The position numbers and the translations under genes are program-made. This document shows positions 47,472-58,825 of a stretch of 64,000 bases of DNA, one piece after another; positions within the stretch are counted from its first letter, which is position 1; each line of letters begins with the position of its first letter. Origin of the DNA: Ahaetulla prasina (Eukaryota; Chordata; Lepidosauria; Squamata; Colubridae); NCBI RefSeq assembly GCF_028640845.1, contig NC_080542.1, forward strand, positions 137,694,346 through 137,758,345. The letters are read 5' to 3'. Below the pieces are notes generated by a model. That model did no database searches. It worked only from the letters and a program-made list of their open reading frames with translations, and had not been told where the DNA came from.

Positions 47472-48840
47472 ATTGATCCAGGAAACTACAGACCTATCAG
47501 TCTGACCTCAATACCGGGGAAGATTCTGGAAAAGATAATCAAGCAACGAATCACCGAACACCTAGAAGCAAACAAAGTAATAACCAAAAGCCAACATGGG
47601 TTTGTCAAAAACAGATCATGCCAGACTAATCTTATCACATTCTTTGACAAAATGACAAAATTAGTAGACCAGAGGAATGCTGTCGATATAATTTACTTGG
47701 ACTTCAGTAAAGCATTTGATAAAGTAGACCATAACCTACTACTAGATAAAGTAGAAAAATGTGGGTTAGACAGCACCACCACCAGATGGATTCGTAACTG
47801 GCTGACCAACCGCACTCAACGTGTAGTCCTCAACGGAACTACATCCACATGGAGGGAAGTATGCAGTGGAGTACCCCAAGGCTCTGTTTTAGGCCCAGTA
47901 CTCTTCAACATCTTCATCAATGACTTGGACGAGGGGATAGATGGGGAACTCATCAAATTTGCAGATGACACCAAGCTGGCAGGAATAGCCAACACTCCAG
48001 AAGATAGGCTCAAGTTACAGAAAGATCTTGACAGACTTGAACATTGGGCGCTATCTAACAAAATGAAATTCAACAGTGAAAAATGTAAGGTTCTACATTT
48101 AGGCCAAAAAACCAAAATGCACCAGTACCGTATATGTGGTACCTTGCTCAATAGTAGTACCTGTGAGAGGGATCTTGGAGTCCTAGTGGATAACCATTTA
48201 GATATGAACCAGCAGTGTGCAGCAGCTGTTAAAAAAGCCAACACAGTTCTGGGCTGCATAAACAGAGGGATAGAATCAAGATCACGTGAAGTGTTAGTAC
48301 CACTTTATAATGCCTTGGTAAGGCCACACTTGGAATATTGCATCCAGTTTTGGTCGCCACGATGTAAAAAAGATGTTGAGACTCTAGAAAGAGTGCAGAG
48401 AAGAGCAACAAAGATGATTAGGGGCCTGGAGGCTAAAACATATTAAGAACGGTTGCAGGAACTCGGTATGTCTAGTTTAATGAAAAGAAGGACTAGGGGA
48501 GACATGATAGCAGTGTTCCAATATCTCAGGGGCTGCCACAAAGAAGAGGGAGTCGGGCTGTTCTCCAAAGCACCTGAGAGTAGAACAAGAAGCAATGGGT
48601 GGAAACTGATCAAAGAAAGAAGCAACTTAGAACTAAGGAGAAATTTCCTGACAGTTAGAACAATTAATAAGTGGAACGACTTGCCTTCAGAAGTTGTGAA
48701 TGCTCCAACACTGGAAATTTTTAAGAAAATGTTGGATAACCATCTGACTGAGATGGTGTAGGGTTTCCTGCCTGGGCAGGGGGTTGGACTAGAAGGCCTC
48801 CAAGGTCCCTTCCAACTCTGTTGTTATGTTATGTTATGCT
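47472..48840 (+). mobile_element. CR1 LINE, 5'-truncated, young
   Basis: The copy begins within the RT domain and ends after 'ccttccaactctgttg' in TTATG repeats (48824-48839). It reads in one frame with a single nonsense codon, so it is much younger than the CR1 at 54943. No target-site duplication is evident, as is usual for CR1. Confidence 0.9.
47475..48761 (+). pseudogene. CR1 ORF2 reverse transcriptase, one nonsense mutation
   Basis: From 47481 the frame reads GNYRPISLTSIPGKILEKII, then YLDFSKAFDKVDH, GVPQGSVLGPVLF and the catalytic FADDTKLAG (103-106 counting from Met at 47652). It continues to SNKMKFNSEKC, LGVLVD, VRPHLEYCIQFWSP and RVQRRATKMI. A TAA at 48444-48446 replaces a Glu codon (the older copy at 55858 has GAA there). 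Reading resumes ERLQELGMSSLMKRRTRGDM to the natural end at 48761. It lacks the endonuclease and the first RT motifs. Confidence 0.9.
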
Positions 48841-50080
48841 TTATTTGGAATACTTTAAGGGTTAAAATGTGGGACACTTATCAAAGCCAAGTGTTTGGTG
48901 GATTTTGTTCACCAATGAAAGCTATTTATTTTTAAATCAGTTTATAACTTGCTTTTGAACTCAATTATAAACACATGGCATATTTATAGGCTTTTAAAAA
49001 ATATTTTTACCTTTTCTTTCTTGTTCCACTGAGAGAAAAGGTCTTACATGAGACTGTTCTTTTGAACTGCTAACAATGGTTTCAGCAAGATGTAATTTTC
49101 AGGTGTTTTACAAGAGCACAGAAAAAGTCAAATAAAGCCCTGTGTTATTACATACCAGATTGTATCCAGCTATTTCATTTGGATTTTACTGAGCATCTCC
49201 AGCAGCTGAGAACTGTAAGAAAGGAGATTAACAAATGTTTGTCTGAAACACACTGATCCCAGCACATGCTGATTGGGTTGTAATAATATTTTTATATGTT
49301 GTAAAATTCCATTACCAAAACTTTATAAAAATCTGCACCCTCAATAGCCATTGCTCAAGTATATTAATTGAAATAAATTGAATGCATGTTTCCATATAGG
49401 TAAATATTACATTGTGTCACTTTCTGGGAGGTGTTTTAAATTTCTCTCAATATAGGTATTGAGTTCTCCCAAACTGAGCAGCTGGTTTTGCTTTTATAGC
49501 AAAAGTCTAAATAAAAAAATGTGCATTCTAAATATTCTGATCTGGTAGATTCTGTTATTGATGTATTTTTGTTTGTTTTGACAACAGGAAAAAACATAGC
49601 CATTTACTATCTCATGAAATACTGTACTTTAGTAAGTAAAGGGAGGAAGTAATGAGAACATTTGATTCTATTTTTTGAGTGCTGTGTTTGAAGTTGTTTG
49701 ATTAAAACTGTTTCTTTGCATTGTGATTTCTATGATTCACAAACGTTCATTGTGTGTTTGTCTAGAACTGTGATCAGAACAATTTACATAATTATTTGGC
49801 CTAGTCCCCATATTTACTACACCATTAGATGAAGCTCTCACTGAACCCCTTCAGTTTGTTTCCATCTGCTACATCCTCATGTTCATCCTTAGACTGATAA
49901 TAATTTTGCTTTATCAGAATTCTTTAACATTGTTTCTTATTTTCCTTAATCTTCTCTTCAAAATTCCTTAGAGCAGTTCATGAGACATCTTATCCTTGCA
50001 AGTTTCTGGCCTTCCATCTTATAGTTCTAAGGGCTCTGTTTTAAAAGTGTCATTATTATGAGAAAAAAATCCTCAGAAGG

Positions 50081-51097
50081 TTATAAATTGTGCTTTTTTC
50101 TGTTGATGAAGAGTATGCTATAGATACTTAAAAGCATCATCAGGCATTTACTAAACAGGTTTCTAGCAATTGTTATCTTTTCTAAGCCATGTTGTGAGAT
50201 CAGAGCTATGGCTGACTCTGAAATTGTTGCAGTGCCCTCTTTCTCTAAACTCCTTACCATGTCTTCAAATTTGCCTGGTGGTGCCCTTATCACTTAATCA
50301 AATTCACTCTCCAGGCCTCTACTGCACTATGATCAATACTGAGGAATAAGATTTTTTTTTAAAAAAACAGCGTTCCCAACTCAACAGTTTTGCAATCCTT
50401 TCCATAGTAGAATTCTCCAAACTCTGTTATTCCCAGTCATGTCTTTAATAGAATTCCCAATTTGTTCTTTGAAGTTTTATGAATTTCCCTTTAAGAAACG
50501 GAGTTATTCTTCAAAGGGACAATTAATGACATGTTCCCTTTGAGTTCTTTGCCTTTTTAGAACCCTATTATGCTTTGATATAATCAGAATCAATATTTCC
50601 TCTTAGCTGCAAGATCACCATATTTGAGCTTGGATACTTCATGCCCAATTGACTTCCAGAGGCCATTTCTCTCTTATTTCATTTGATTCTGTGCTGTCAT
50701 GCCGTTATAGGATGAATCGTTGCTCCTTTCATTAACATGATTTGGCAGTTCTCCATAGTGTGGCGATGGGAGGTGCCAGGCTGGGTTATTCTAGGCTCTA
50801 GCTCTATGGACTGAGTTGAAACTTCTGAGGTTCCACCTCCCTGGTGATGTTCCTCAGATTATTCAACTCAGACTCAGTTTACGGACACATTTTTCTTCGC
50901 TTCAGAGCTGAGCTTGGAATTAATTCCCTGGATACCTTCCTTTTTTGCATAGTCTTCTTTGCAGCTGGGAAGGACTCTCCGCGGCTACGGATTGGAGTTG
51001 GGGGGGATGTCTGTGAATTGTAATTGTCTGTGAATTCACACAGCCTATCCTGTTGGATCCCAGATAATCTCACTATTCCTTTGGATTTGCTGTGCAA
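50081..51097 (-). pseudogene. Possible degenerate coding remnant, unidentified
   Basis: Minus-strand frames of 72 codons (50879-51097; rich in K, R and S, for example AAKKTMQKRKVSRELIPSSA) and 70 codons (50081-50293; GKFEDMVRSLEKEGTATISE) look coding-like in composition, with broken frames between. I do not recognise a family. A retrocopy of a host nuclear protein is possible, but chance open frames are not excluded. Confidence 0.25.
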
Positions 51098-51207
51098 CTG
51101 TAGGAACTGAAGAATGCATGATCATTTTTGATTAATGGTGGTTTGTTACTAATGTATCATTGTAAACTATGTGAAGTTTTTAGAAATTAAGTGTCAAAAA
51201 ACAAAAT

Positions 51208-51590
51208 ATGTAAGTAGTCCTCAACTTACAACCACAGGACCAGAAATTCCACTGCTAAGCAAGGCAGTTGTTTAGTGAAACATCCACAATTTCATTACTT
51301 TTTTTCATGTTAAGCAAATCACTGCAGTTGTTAAGTGAATCACATGCTGGTTAAACAAATGCAACATCCTCCATTGATTATGTGCTTGTTTGAAGCTGAG
51401 AAATTTGCAAATGGCGATCAGATGACCACAGCATGCTGCAGCCTTGGTAAATAAATACAGGTTTGCCCAAATTTTGATCAAATAATTATGGAGATGCTAT
51501 GAGGATTATAAGTATAAAGACTACTCATAACTCACTTTTTCAAGGCTGTTGTAACTTTGAATGGTCACTAAACAAATGCTTTGTAAACAA
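51208..51590 (+). repeat. Interspersed repeat 'agtagtcctcaacttacaac', fullest copy
   Basis: It starts 'agtagtcctcaacttacaac' and ends 'gttgtaactttgaatggtca', with inner words such as 'tcactgcagttgttaagtga' and 'ttttgatcaaataattatgg'. Partial copies lie at 19042, 29262 and 36408. The ends hint at inverted similarity. The family is widespread in squamates; its class is unresolved to me. Confidence 0.6.
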
Positions 51591-52449
51591 ACAAGCAAAC
51601 AGAAACTTTATCTATTGATGTAGTACACATAAACACAGAATGATGAAGCAATTCATTAAGCTCTAGAAATCTGAAAGAGGTTAGATGCATATATGTATAG
51701 TCCACACATGTAGATGCATAGAACTCCTCAAAGAAATGCAGGTACAATTAAATAAATAGTTTAGTTTTCATTCTTCAAATACTGATGTCATAAAATCAAT
51801 AGGTTTCCAGAATAGCACTCATTGATTGATATTATGAATTTCTCTATCAAAGCTCCTGTTAGAGTGATCAGCACATAACATGGTAGGCATATATTGGGGG
51901 GCCAAGCATAGTTTGTGGCATAAATATTGTCAGATGCAGTGCAATGAAAAATGTGGTTTAGTCATTTAGGCAGTGAGGTAAAAAAAACTGACAGCCAGTG
52001 CCAGTAGTGCTTTTTGGAGAACAGATAATTAAAACAATGTGCTATCATATATAACGTTTTCCTTGATTACCTCCTTGGAAACAGATTTTAATGCATTCTG
52101 AAAAAAGGGCAAAAGATCTCACAGGGAAGGCAGAAATTGTGAGGAAAGGGAGTGGCTTTTTTATGAATGCATACATTAAATGCTGAACAGCTACTGGCAC
52201 TTTATACAAAAGTGCTAATTTGCCCCTGGTGAATTGGTTTATCTGGAAGATGCTGGAGATAAGTTAATGATTTCATTTTAATTCTCTTTCATAGTTGTTT
52301 AAAAAAGAAGCTTCTATACAGAGATGCATCAAACCTGGTAAACTTTGTCATCCCCTCCAAATATAACAACTGGAATATTATTTAATATTTCAGGAGATGG
52401 GAAATTTTGCATCATTGAAAGAGTATACTACATAACATACCAGTAAAAT

Positions 52450-52450
<1 letters not shown>

Positions 52451-52520
<70 letters not shown>

Positions 52521-52541
52521 CGTGTGTGTGTGTGTGTGTGT
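52451..52541 (+). repeat. (GATA)n then (GT)n compound microsatellite
   Basis: About 17 uninterrupted TAGA/GATA units (52451-52520) are followed by CGTGTGTG to 52541. The tract is perfect, so it should be length-polymorphic. Confidence 0.97.
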
Positions 52542-52746
52542 ATTTTCTGCCTCTGCTTCAGCTTCTTTAATTATAGTTTACTATGATCTTAGCAATCATT
52601 ATTACTTAAAGTAATATTTGATAGTATTGGAGCAAGTACCTTCTTTCAAGAAGGAGAAAAAAATATCTAAGAAATCAAAATATCATGGTCTTTTAAAGTC
52701 TGCAATAGCTGTAGTAGTAGGAAAACAAAACATGATTTGAAAAGAG

Positions 52747-52995
52747 AGCTAGTTTATTGCATTGGTTAAGGGATCAGCCTGGAAACTGGGAGACCACAAA
52801 TTTTAGTTCTGCCTTAGGCACGAAACTCAGATGAGAGACTTTGGAGCAGTCGCTCTATCTCAACTTTAGGAAGAAATCAGTGACAAACCATTTCCAAAAA
52901 TCTTGCCAAAAATTGCAAAAATTTGTCTAGGCAATAATTGAGAACCAAGACTGACTCACAGTCAGACAAACCCACACAGAAAGAGAGAGAAATTA
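52747..52995 (+). mobile_element. tRNA-derived SINE, full-length type
   Basis: Head 'gctagtttattgcattggtt', then 'accacaaattttagttctgc', body 'gcagtcgctctatctcaact', 'tgacaaaccatttccaaaaa', 'cttgccaaaaattgcaaaaa', and an A/G-rich tail. Direct words AAAGAGAG flank it (about 52741 and 52981). Same family as 12690 and the antisense copy at 58440. Confidence 0.65.
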
Positions 52996-54942
52996 TTTAC
53001 AGACTGCAGACAACAGTTTCATTATATAGATTTTTAACTGAGAAATACTTCTTTAATCAGTAAGGTCAGTTTAAAATATTACTTCTATAATAATGACTGT
53101 ATTGGAATTATTCAAGGAATGTATTGCCATACAGATGCTTGTTCGATGAACTTCTTAGCTTATTCAAAAAGTCTACATAGTATTTTCTGGATGAAAAATC
53201 CAAAATCTATTTCTTTTTCTTTTTGGCTTGGAGGGTTATAGAAAAAAATAGGTTCTTGTTGGTTTGTTTTTTTACTTGAGGGACTAACAGGAGAAGATAA
53301 TCATCAAATACCTAGCTAATACACCTAGCTTTGGGGGAGGGGAGTTTCAATATTACTAGCTTTTTTGGATTAAAAGGAGCTGTATTTCAGTCAACCAATA
53401 CATTGCAGTGTTCTGCAGAGCTAGAATTGTTGCTATACAAGCTGATTTTGTATTCCTTCTGTTTTCTGGGTAGTTCTTGAGCCAGGTAAAGAACGTTAGA
53501 CATCAATGCATATTCAGCTCCATTATTGTGGATAAGAGAAATCTGTTCCAGCTTTTTTCTACAATTTGAAGTCTTATAAATACAAACTTCTGTATTACCA
53601 TAGAAGGGAAATATTTGAACCTTCAGAATAATTTTCTGTGGCAGACAGAATGGATTATGAGCCCAATGAATTAATCCATTGAGGAGCCTTCCTGTATCCT
53701 AATGTTACTCTTATGTAAACTCTAGGCATAACTTATTGGCAGTTTGGAGAAACCCATGTAAGGATGTTTCCAAGCAGTTCCTTTGTGGAATCATAATGTT
53801 TGGGTGTTGAAGCTTGTAGATGGGCATAGTTCATACACAGATATTTTATATAATCTTTTTGATAGTATTGATCTAGGGAACTGAATATATGAACTGAAAC
53901 AACTAAATTAAGAAGGCCATAAGTATGAGCTTTGTTCATCATTCTGAAGTAGCTGATTTGTGTGTGTGAACTAGCCTTAAGTATTGTGTTTGGTACCAAA
54001 ATGACTTTTTTTCAGCAGGTGAGTCTTCTACTATCAGTACAATACTAAGATGCATTACCAGGTTTTGTTATTTTGGCTACTGAAAACACAGATCCAGAGA
54101 TATACTAAGCTTGTCAAGTAACCTCCTTTGCTACATAAACAAATGTAGAATTTCAAAGGCATATCCAGGTGTTCTCAGAAGTCTTCATTTGTAATGAAAT
54201 TGGATTCTGTATAAATGGTAGGAGGCTTACTGGGCCAGTGAAAACCAGATGTACTTTAAATGCTGCCTATCTTGTGTAACTTTTTGTTTTCACAGTGTAT
54301 TGTTACATAATCTCAGAAAAGCTTTCTTATAAGTGTCTTTGCTCTTATGTGAGCCAAATGTCATTTATTCTAATGGCATAATCCTTTTACATCAAAATAA
54401 TCCTATGCTTCATATTTTAGAAACACCGAAGACATATCTATTATTATGGTATTTCAGAACCAGCATTTTTCCTCTTTTCATTGAAACAAATCTTATAATC
54501 CAAAATACCTTGTTAGCATTGATTCTGCATTTCTATTATATTCTCTTTTTTGTCTGATGCCTTAGTTTTTATCTTGCTTGTCCATAAATGAGCTCAAAAC
54601 CATACAGTACAGGGTATTGTATAGTACAATACATTGTATATTGTAAAATACTGATAGTATTTTGTCCCCATGGAAATACATTTGGATTAAAATTAGTAAG
54701 AGCCAGCACACTATTGTATGTATGGTGTTAGAGTGGTACAAGGAAGATTCATGTTTAGTTCAGAACCACGAAAGCTAAGTGGGTAACTCAGTACTCAAGA
54801 ATAAATAAAATAAGTTATTGATTATATTTATTTAATATTTATTTCAAAAAAAACACAAATATTTCTGTTTAGATCCATTTTGATACATTTTTAAGAAATG
54901 CATTATATTTCAGTAAAGTATAGTATGCCTGTTGCAATAGAA

Positions 54943-56222
54943 CTGCAAACACCCAGAAGCAAGCAAAGTTACAACCAGAAGCCTACATGGGTTTGTCAAA
55001 AACATCATGCAAACAAATCTTATTTCATTCTTTGACAAAGTAATTCAATTAGTGAACTGGTGAAATGGTGTGGACATAGTATACTTGTATTTCAATAATG
55101 CATTTGACAAAGTAATCCACAATATATTTCTTAATAAATTGAAAAAATGTGGGTGACAGCATCACCACTAGATGGATTTCTAACTGGTTAACAAATCACA
55201 CTCAGCATGTAGTCCTTAATGGAACTACATTAACGGAAGTAAGCAATAGGTACCCCAAAGTTCTGTTTTAAGGTGAGTACTCTTCAGTATCTTCATAAAC
55301 AGTTTAGATGAGAGAATAGTAGGGGAATTCATTAAATTTGCAGATGACACCAAGCTGGCAGGAATAGCTAACATCCATGTAGGCTTCTGGTTATAACTTT
55401 GCTTGCTTCTGGGTGTTTGCAGTAAGACAGGTTCAAGGTCAGAAGAATCTCGATAGACTTGAACATTGGGCCTTGCGTAACAAAATGAAATTCAGTGGTG
55501 AGAAAAGTAACGTTTTACACTTAGACAAGAAAAACCAAATGTACAGGTATAGAATAGGTGAAAACTGACTCACTAGCACTAACTGTGAGAGGGATCCCAG
55601 TGGAAAGTCATTTAAATATGAGCCAGCAGTATGCTGCAACCAGAAAAAAAGGCAATGCAATGCAATGTTTCATCAACCTAGGCATAGAATCAAGATCATT
55701 TGAAGTATTAGTACCATTTTGTGATGCCTTGGTAAGACCACACTTGGAATACAGCATCCAGTTCTGGTCGTCACAATATAAAAAAGTTGTTGAGGCCCTA
55801 GAAAGAGTGCATAGAAGAGCAACAAAGATTATTAGGAGGCTCGAGGCTAAAATATATGAAGAACGGTTGCAGGAATTGGGTATGTCTAGTTTAATGAAAA
55901 GAAGGACTAATGGTGACATGATAGCAGTGTTCTAATATTTGAGGGACAGTCACAAAAAAAGATGGGGTCAACCTATTTTCCAAAGCACAAGAAAGCAAAA
56001 CAATGGATGGAAACTAATCAAGAGAGAAGCAACCTAGAACAAAGGAGAAATTTCCTGACAATGAAAACAATTAACTTATTCTCATTGTCAGCAATGGCTT
56101 CCCTTCATAAATTGTGGGTGCTCCAACATGGCGGTTTTTAAGAAGTGATTGGACAGTCATTTTCTTAAATAGTGTAGGGTCTCCTGCTTGAGCAAGGTGG
56201 GGGCAGGTTTTCCATTCCATGA
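54943..56222 (+). pseudogene. Older CR1 LINE remnant with internal inverted insertion
   Basis: It is co-linear with the young CR1 at 47560-48800. Recognisable pieces are AFDKVI, FADDTKLAGI (about 55337), the ORF stretch RGIPVESHLNMSQQYAATRK, LVRPHLEYSIQFWS, RVHRRATKIIRRLEAKIYEE and MSSLMKRRTNGDMIAVF. Frameshifts and stops are many. At 55376-55422 the CR1 sequence is replaced by a 47-bp inverted copy of its own 5' edge (54943-54989). The 3' end 'agggtctcctgcttgagcaa' is at about 56200. Confidence 0.85.
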
Positions 56223-57839
56223 TTCTGCTTTTTATTGCACTTTAAAGAAACACATTGGGTTTATTTATTTTATTCATTTATTAGATGATCAAATAACACT
56301 GGGTTTAAAGCAAGGTATTTAACAATTCTTCTTTATATGTTTTTTTGAGAATATTATGTGATATGACTGTAATGACCATGAAGACTAAGCTAAATTGAGT
56401 CATTTGTTTGAGATGGGCAGCTATATAAATTAAATCAATAAATTTCTTATCTGCTATTCTGGTGAGTCTTTCACTTAAAGCCTTTCCTTCTGACTGTATA
56501 AACACATGTAGGACTCACACACAGACTTTTGTATTGATAGTTACCTTGAATACCCTCTGGGTATAATGGCAGCATGATGATGATGATAGAGCTGGAAAGA
56601 AATAGAGTAAATGAGAGACTGGTAATAGATAAGATGAAACAGAATAACTATAGACAGAATAATAGGTAGGCTGAAACAACAAGAAAAGGAGTACCAGGAA
56701 GAAGTTTGAATTATGAAGAAGAGGGGAGTTGTAGGATATAGAAAAGAAACAGCTAGTGAATACATTGGGAGCTGGAGCAATGGAGAGTATTAAAAATGAA
56801 AGAGTTCTTTTCCCTCCCTAAGTACTGCATCTCTTTATTTAATCATTCTAGCTCTTTCCTTTGATTTCTGTTATTTTCCTCTCTGTTTTCCTTTTTTTCT
56901 TCATTTTTCTTTGCTCTTTTTTCAATGTTTTGATTAGTTCTTCTGCTGTTTTTTATTTTTATTCCTCATTTTTTCGTTCCTTCCTTTCCTTTGCAAGATT
57001 ATTTTCCCTTTCCCCTTCATACACTACTTGTTGGATAAATTATTTGTCTCTGAAGTTCACTAGTGTATTTATGTGCTATGACAGGACCAGTGATATATCT
57101 CATTATGTCAAAGTTTACCATTGGCCCAAAAATATTCTTTCTTTATACAATATACAGTATATAAATGAAATTGAAATACCCACATTGTTTTTAGCAATAA
57201 TTATTTATAATTATTTACGTTAGGACTGATCCTAACATAGAAAATGAATTTCTTATGATGATCTTACCGTTCATTAAAAATAAAATTTTTTGCTCTGAAC
57301 TCTGTCAGAGAAATTATAGTTGCTACAATTAAATACCTGGAATCTTTTTGCTTTGCTTGATCATGGTAGAATTTCTTATCTGCACTATTTTTGCACATAT
57401 GCCAAACCATTAAATTCCTGCACATGCAGCCATCTAACTTGGAATCACACAAAAATTTAGAAAGAAAAATTCAGACCTATCTCTTTTCCTGTCTTTTACT
57501 ATGGCATCTAAGGTTGAACATTATGGATTCAATCCCACATAAATCCTGGAATTATGATCTCGCTGCATAAAGAAACTGATTCAATATTCTATGTAAAACC
57601 CAAGGAGAAACAAAACAAAACACAATTTAAAAGTGCCTTTTAGCACAAGCTCATTTAGACAATCCTGCAGGTCACTGTTTGCCATATAGGCTGCTTTTCA
57701 GGAAACCCAAGTCTGTTAAGTATCTGGTCAGTGAAAAACAATCATTCATTCCTTCATTCTGGTTCTATGTTGCTCAATTCAGCAAACGAATGAAAAACTG
57801 CTGGTGACCTTCTACCACTACACCATAGAGAGTATTTTA

Positions 57840-58290
57840 ACTAACTGCACCTGTGTACGGTCTGCCAGTAGCAGATAGGACAACACTCCAGAGGGTTAAC
57901 GTCATTGCCCAGAGGATCATTGGTTGCCCTCTCCCCTCCTTGGAAGAGCTTTATAGCTCCTGCTGCCTTAAGAAAGTTCAAAACATTCTCAAAGATCCAT
58001 CTCATCCTGGGCATCCTTTTTTTTAACTATTAACATCTGGCAGACGGTACAGGATAATAAAAACAAGGACAAATAGGCTAAAAACCTGCTTCTATTCCAG
58101 GGCAATAACCATATTGAATTCTATAGTATAGTGCAATATTAATGCAATATCAGGTTTTCAATTCAATTATATAGAATGTGAAGGATGTGTGTTTGTGTTT
58201 TATTTTTATAGTTATAATGTACACTAAAGATGGCATTTAATTTCATTGTACAATGTGCAATGACAATAAAGTAAACTAAACTAAATAGCA
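57840..58290 (+). pseudogene. L3/CR1-type LINE C-terminal end with tail
   Basis: Broken frames give RVNVIAQRIIGCPLPSLEEL, YSSCCLKKVQNILKDPSHPG-like words, and then LTSGRRYRIIKTRTNRLKTC, the S-G-R-R-Y-R...R-T-N-R-L-K motif of L3/L2-like ORF2 ends. The 3' UTR ends 'tgacaataaagtaaactaaa' in AAACT units. It lies about 390 bp upstream of the PTPRN2 exon at 58678. Confidence 0.7.
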
Positions 58291-58439
58291 GTTGCAACTA
58301 GTCTACTACTTCTTTGCATTCAAGTCAAAGTGCCTTACTACTTTTCAGTACATTCACTTTTTTTTTCTTCCTAGCATTTCCCAACAAGTGCAGGGTCTGC
58401 TTTTTTCAGATCAACTATGTTTAACCACTGGCTACAACA

Positions 58440-58605
58440 AAAACTGACTGACCGGCTTGTCACCTGAGATTTAATTGTTGGCTGAGAGAGAGTGACTAGT
58501 CCAGTCACTTAGCGGGTTTTCATGCATAAGGCATAAGCTCATAGTTTCCTGGTTTCCAGACCAGCACCATAACCATTAGACCAATGTGGTTCTCTACAGT
58601 TCATT
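58440..58605 (-). mobile_element. tRNA-derived SINE fragment, antisense, near an exon
   Basis: On the minus strand: 'agagaaccacattggtctaa', 'gttatggtgctggtctggaa', then 'gtcactctctctcagccaac'. It is the same family as 12690 and 52747. It ends about 70 bp before the acceptor at 58677. Confidence 0.65.
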
Positions 58606-58677
58606 AATGTATTGATTGAAATAGCAAGTGTTGAATATGTTAAGCCTGCTACTTCTGATTAGACTTCTTAATTTCAG

Positions 58678-58825
58678 GCCTACATGGAGGACCATTTGAA
58701 AAACAAGAATCGTCTAGAAAAAGAGTGGGAAGCACTTTGTGCATATCAAGCTGAGCCTAATGCAACTACCAATGCCCATAAGGAAGAAAATATCCAGAAA
58801 AACCGCTCTCAAGTTATAGTAGCAT
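58678..58825 (+). CDS. PTPRN2: PTPRN2 coding exon, N-terminal part of the phosphatase-like domain
   Basis: This 148-nt exon gives 49 codons plus one leftover base (phase 0 to 1). It reads [20 protein letters not shown], then CAYQAEPN and [10 protein letters not shown]. These are the N-terminal helices and the K-N-R element that opens receptor-type PTP domains. The acceptor is ttcttaatttcag and the donor gtatgt at 58826. The leftover T combines with AT at the start of the next exon to form the Tyr codon of Y-D-H. The segment between EPN and EEN (ATTNAHK) is variable in the family. Its identity is strongly supported by the [12 protein letters not shown] block shared by PTPRN and PTPRN2. Confidence 0.94.

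Larger units (their letters stand above)
26457..58677 (+). other. PTPRN2 complete intron of 32.2 kb, rich in mobile elements
   Basis: It is bounded by gtaagt and ttaatttcag. It holds two hAT copies, an L2 remnant, a DIRS element with nested insertions, a tandem duplication, SINEs and CR1 elements, listed separately. Stretches without recognisable content are about 26460-27560, 27710-28130, 29430-30090, 30180-31120, 32535-34100, 36560-37190, 47110-47470, 48845-50080, 51600-52440, 53000-54940 and 56230-57830. Confidence 0.85.

Noticed and set aside
52451..52541. GATA/GT repeats as a CRISPR-like or regulatory array
   Set aside because: Simple microsatellite with no spacers; vertebrate intron context.
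56861..57223. Phe/Ser-rich 120-codon frame as a membrane protein
   Set aside because: Low-complexity T-rich sequence gives a run of F, S and L codons; no start context, no homology.
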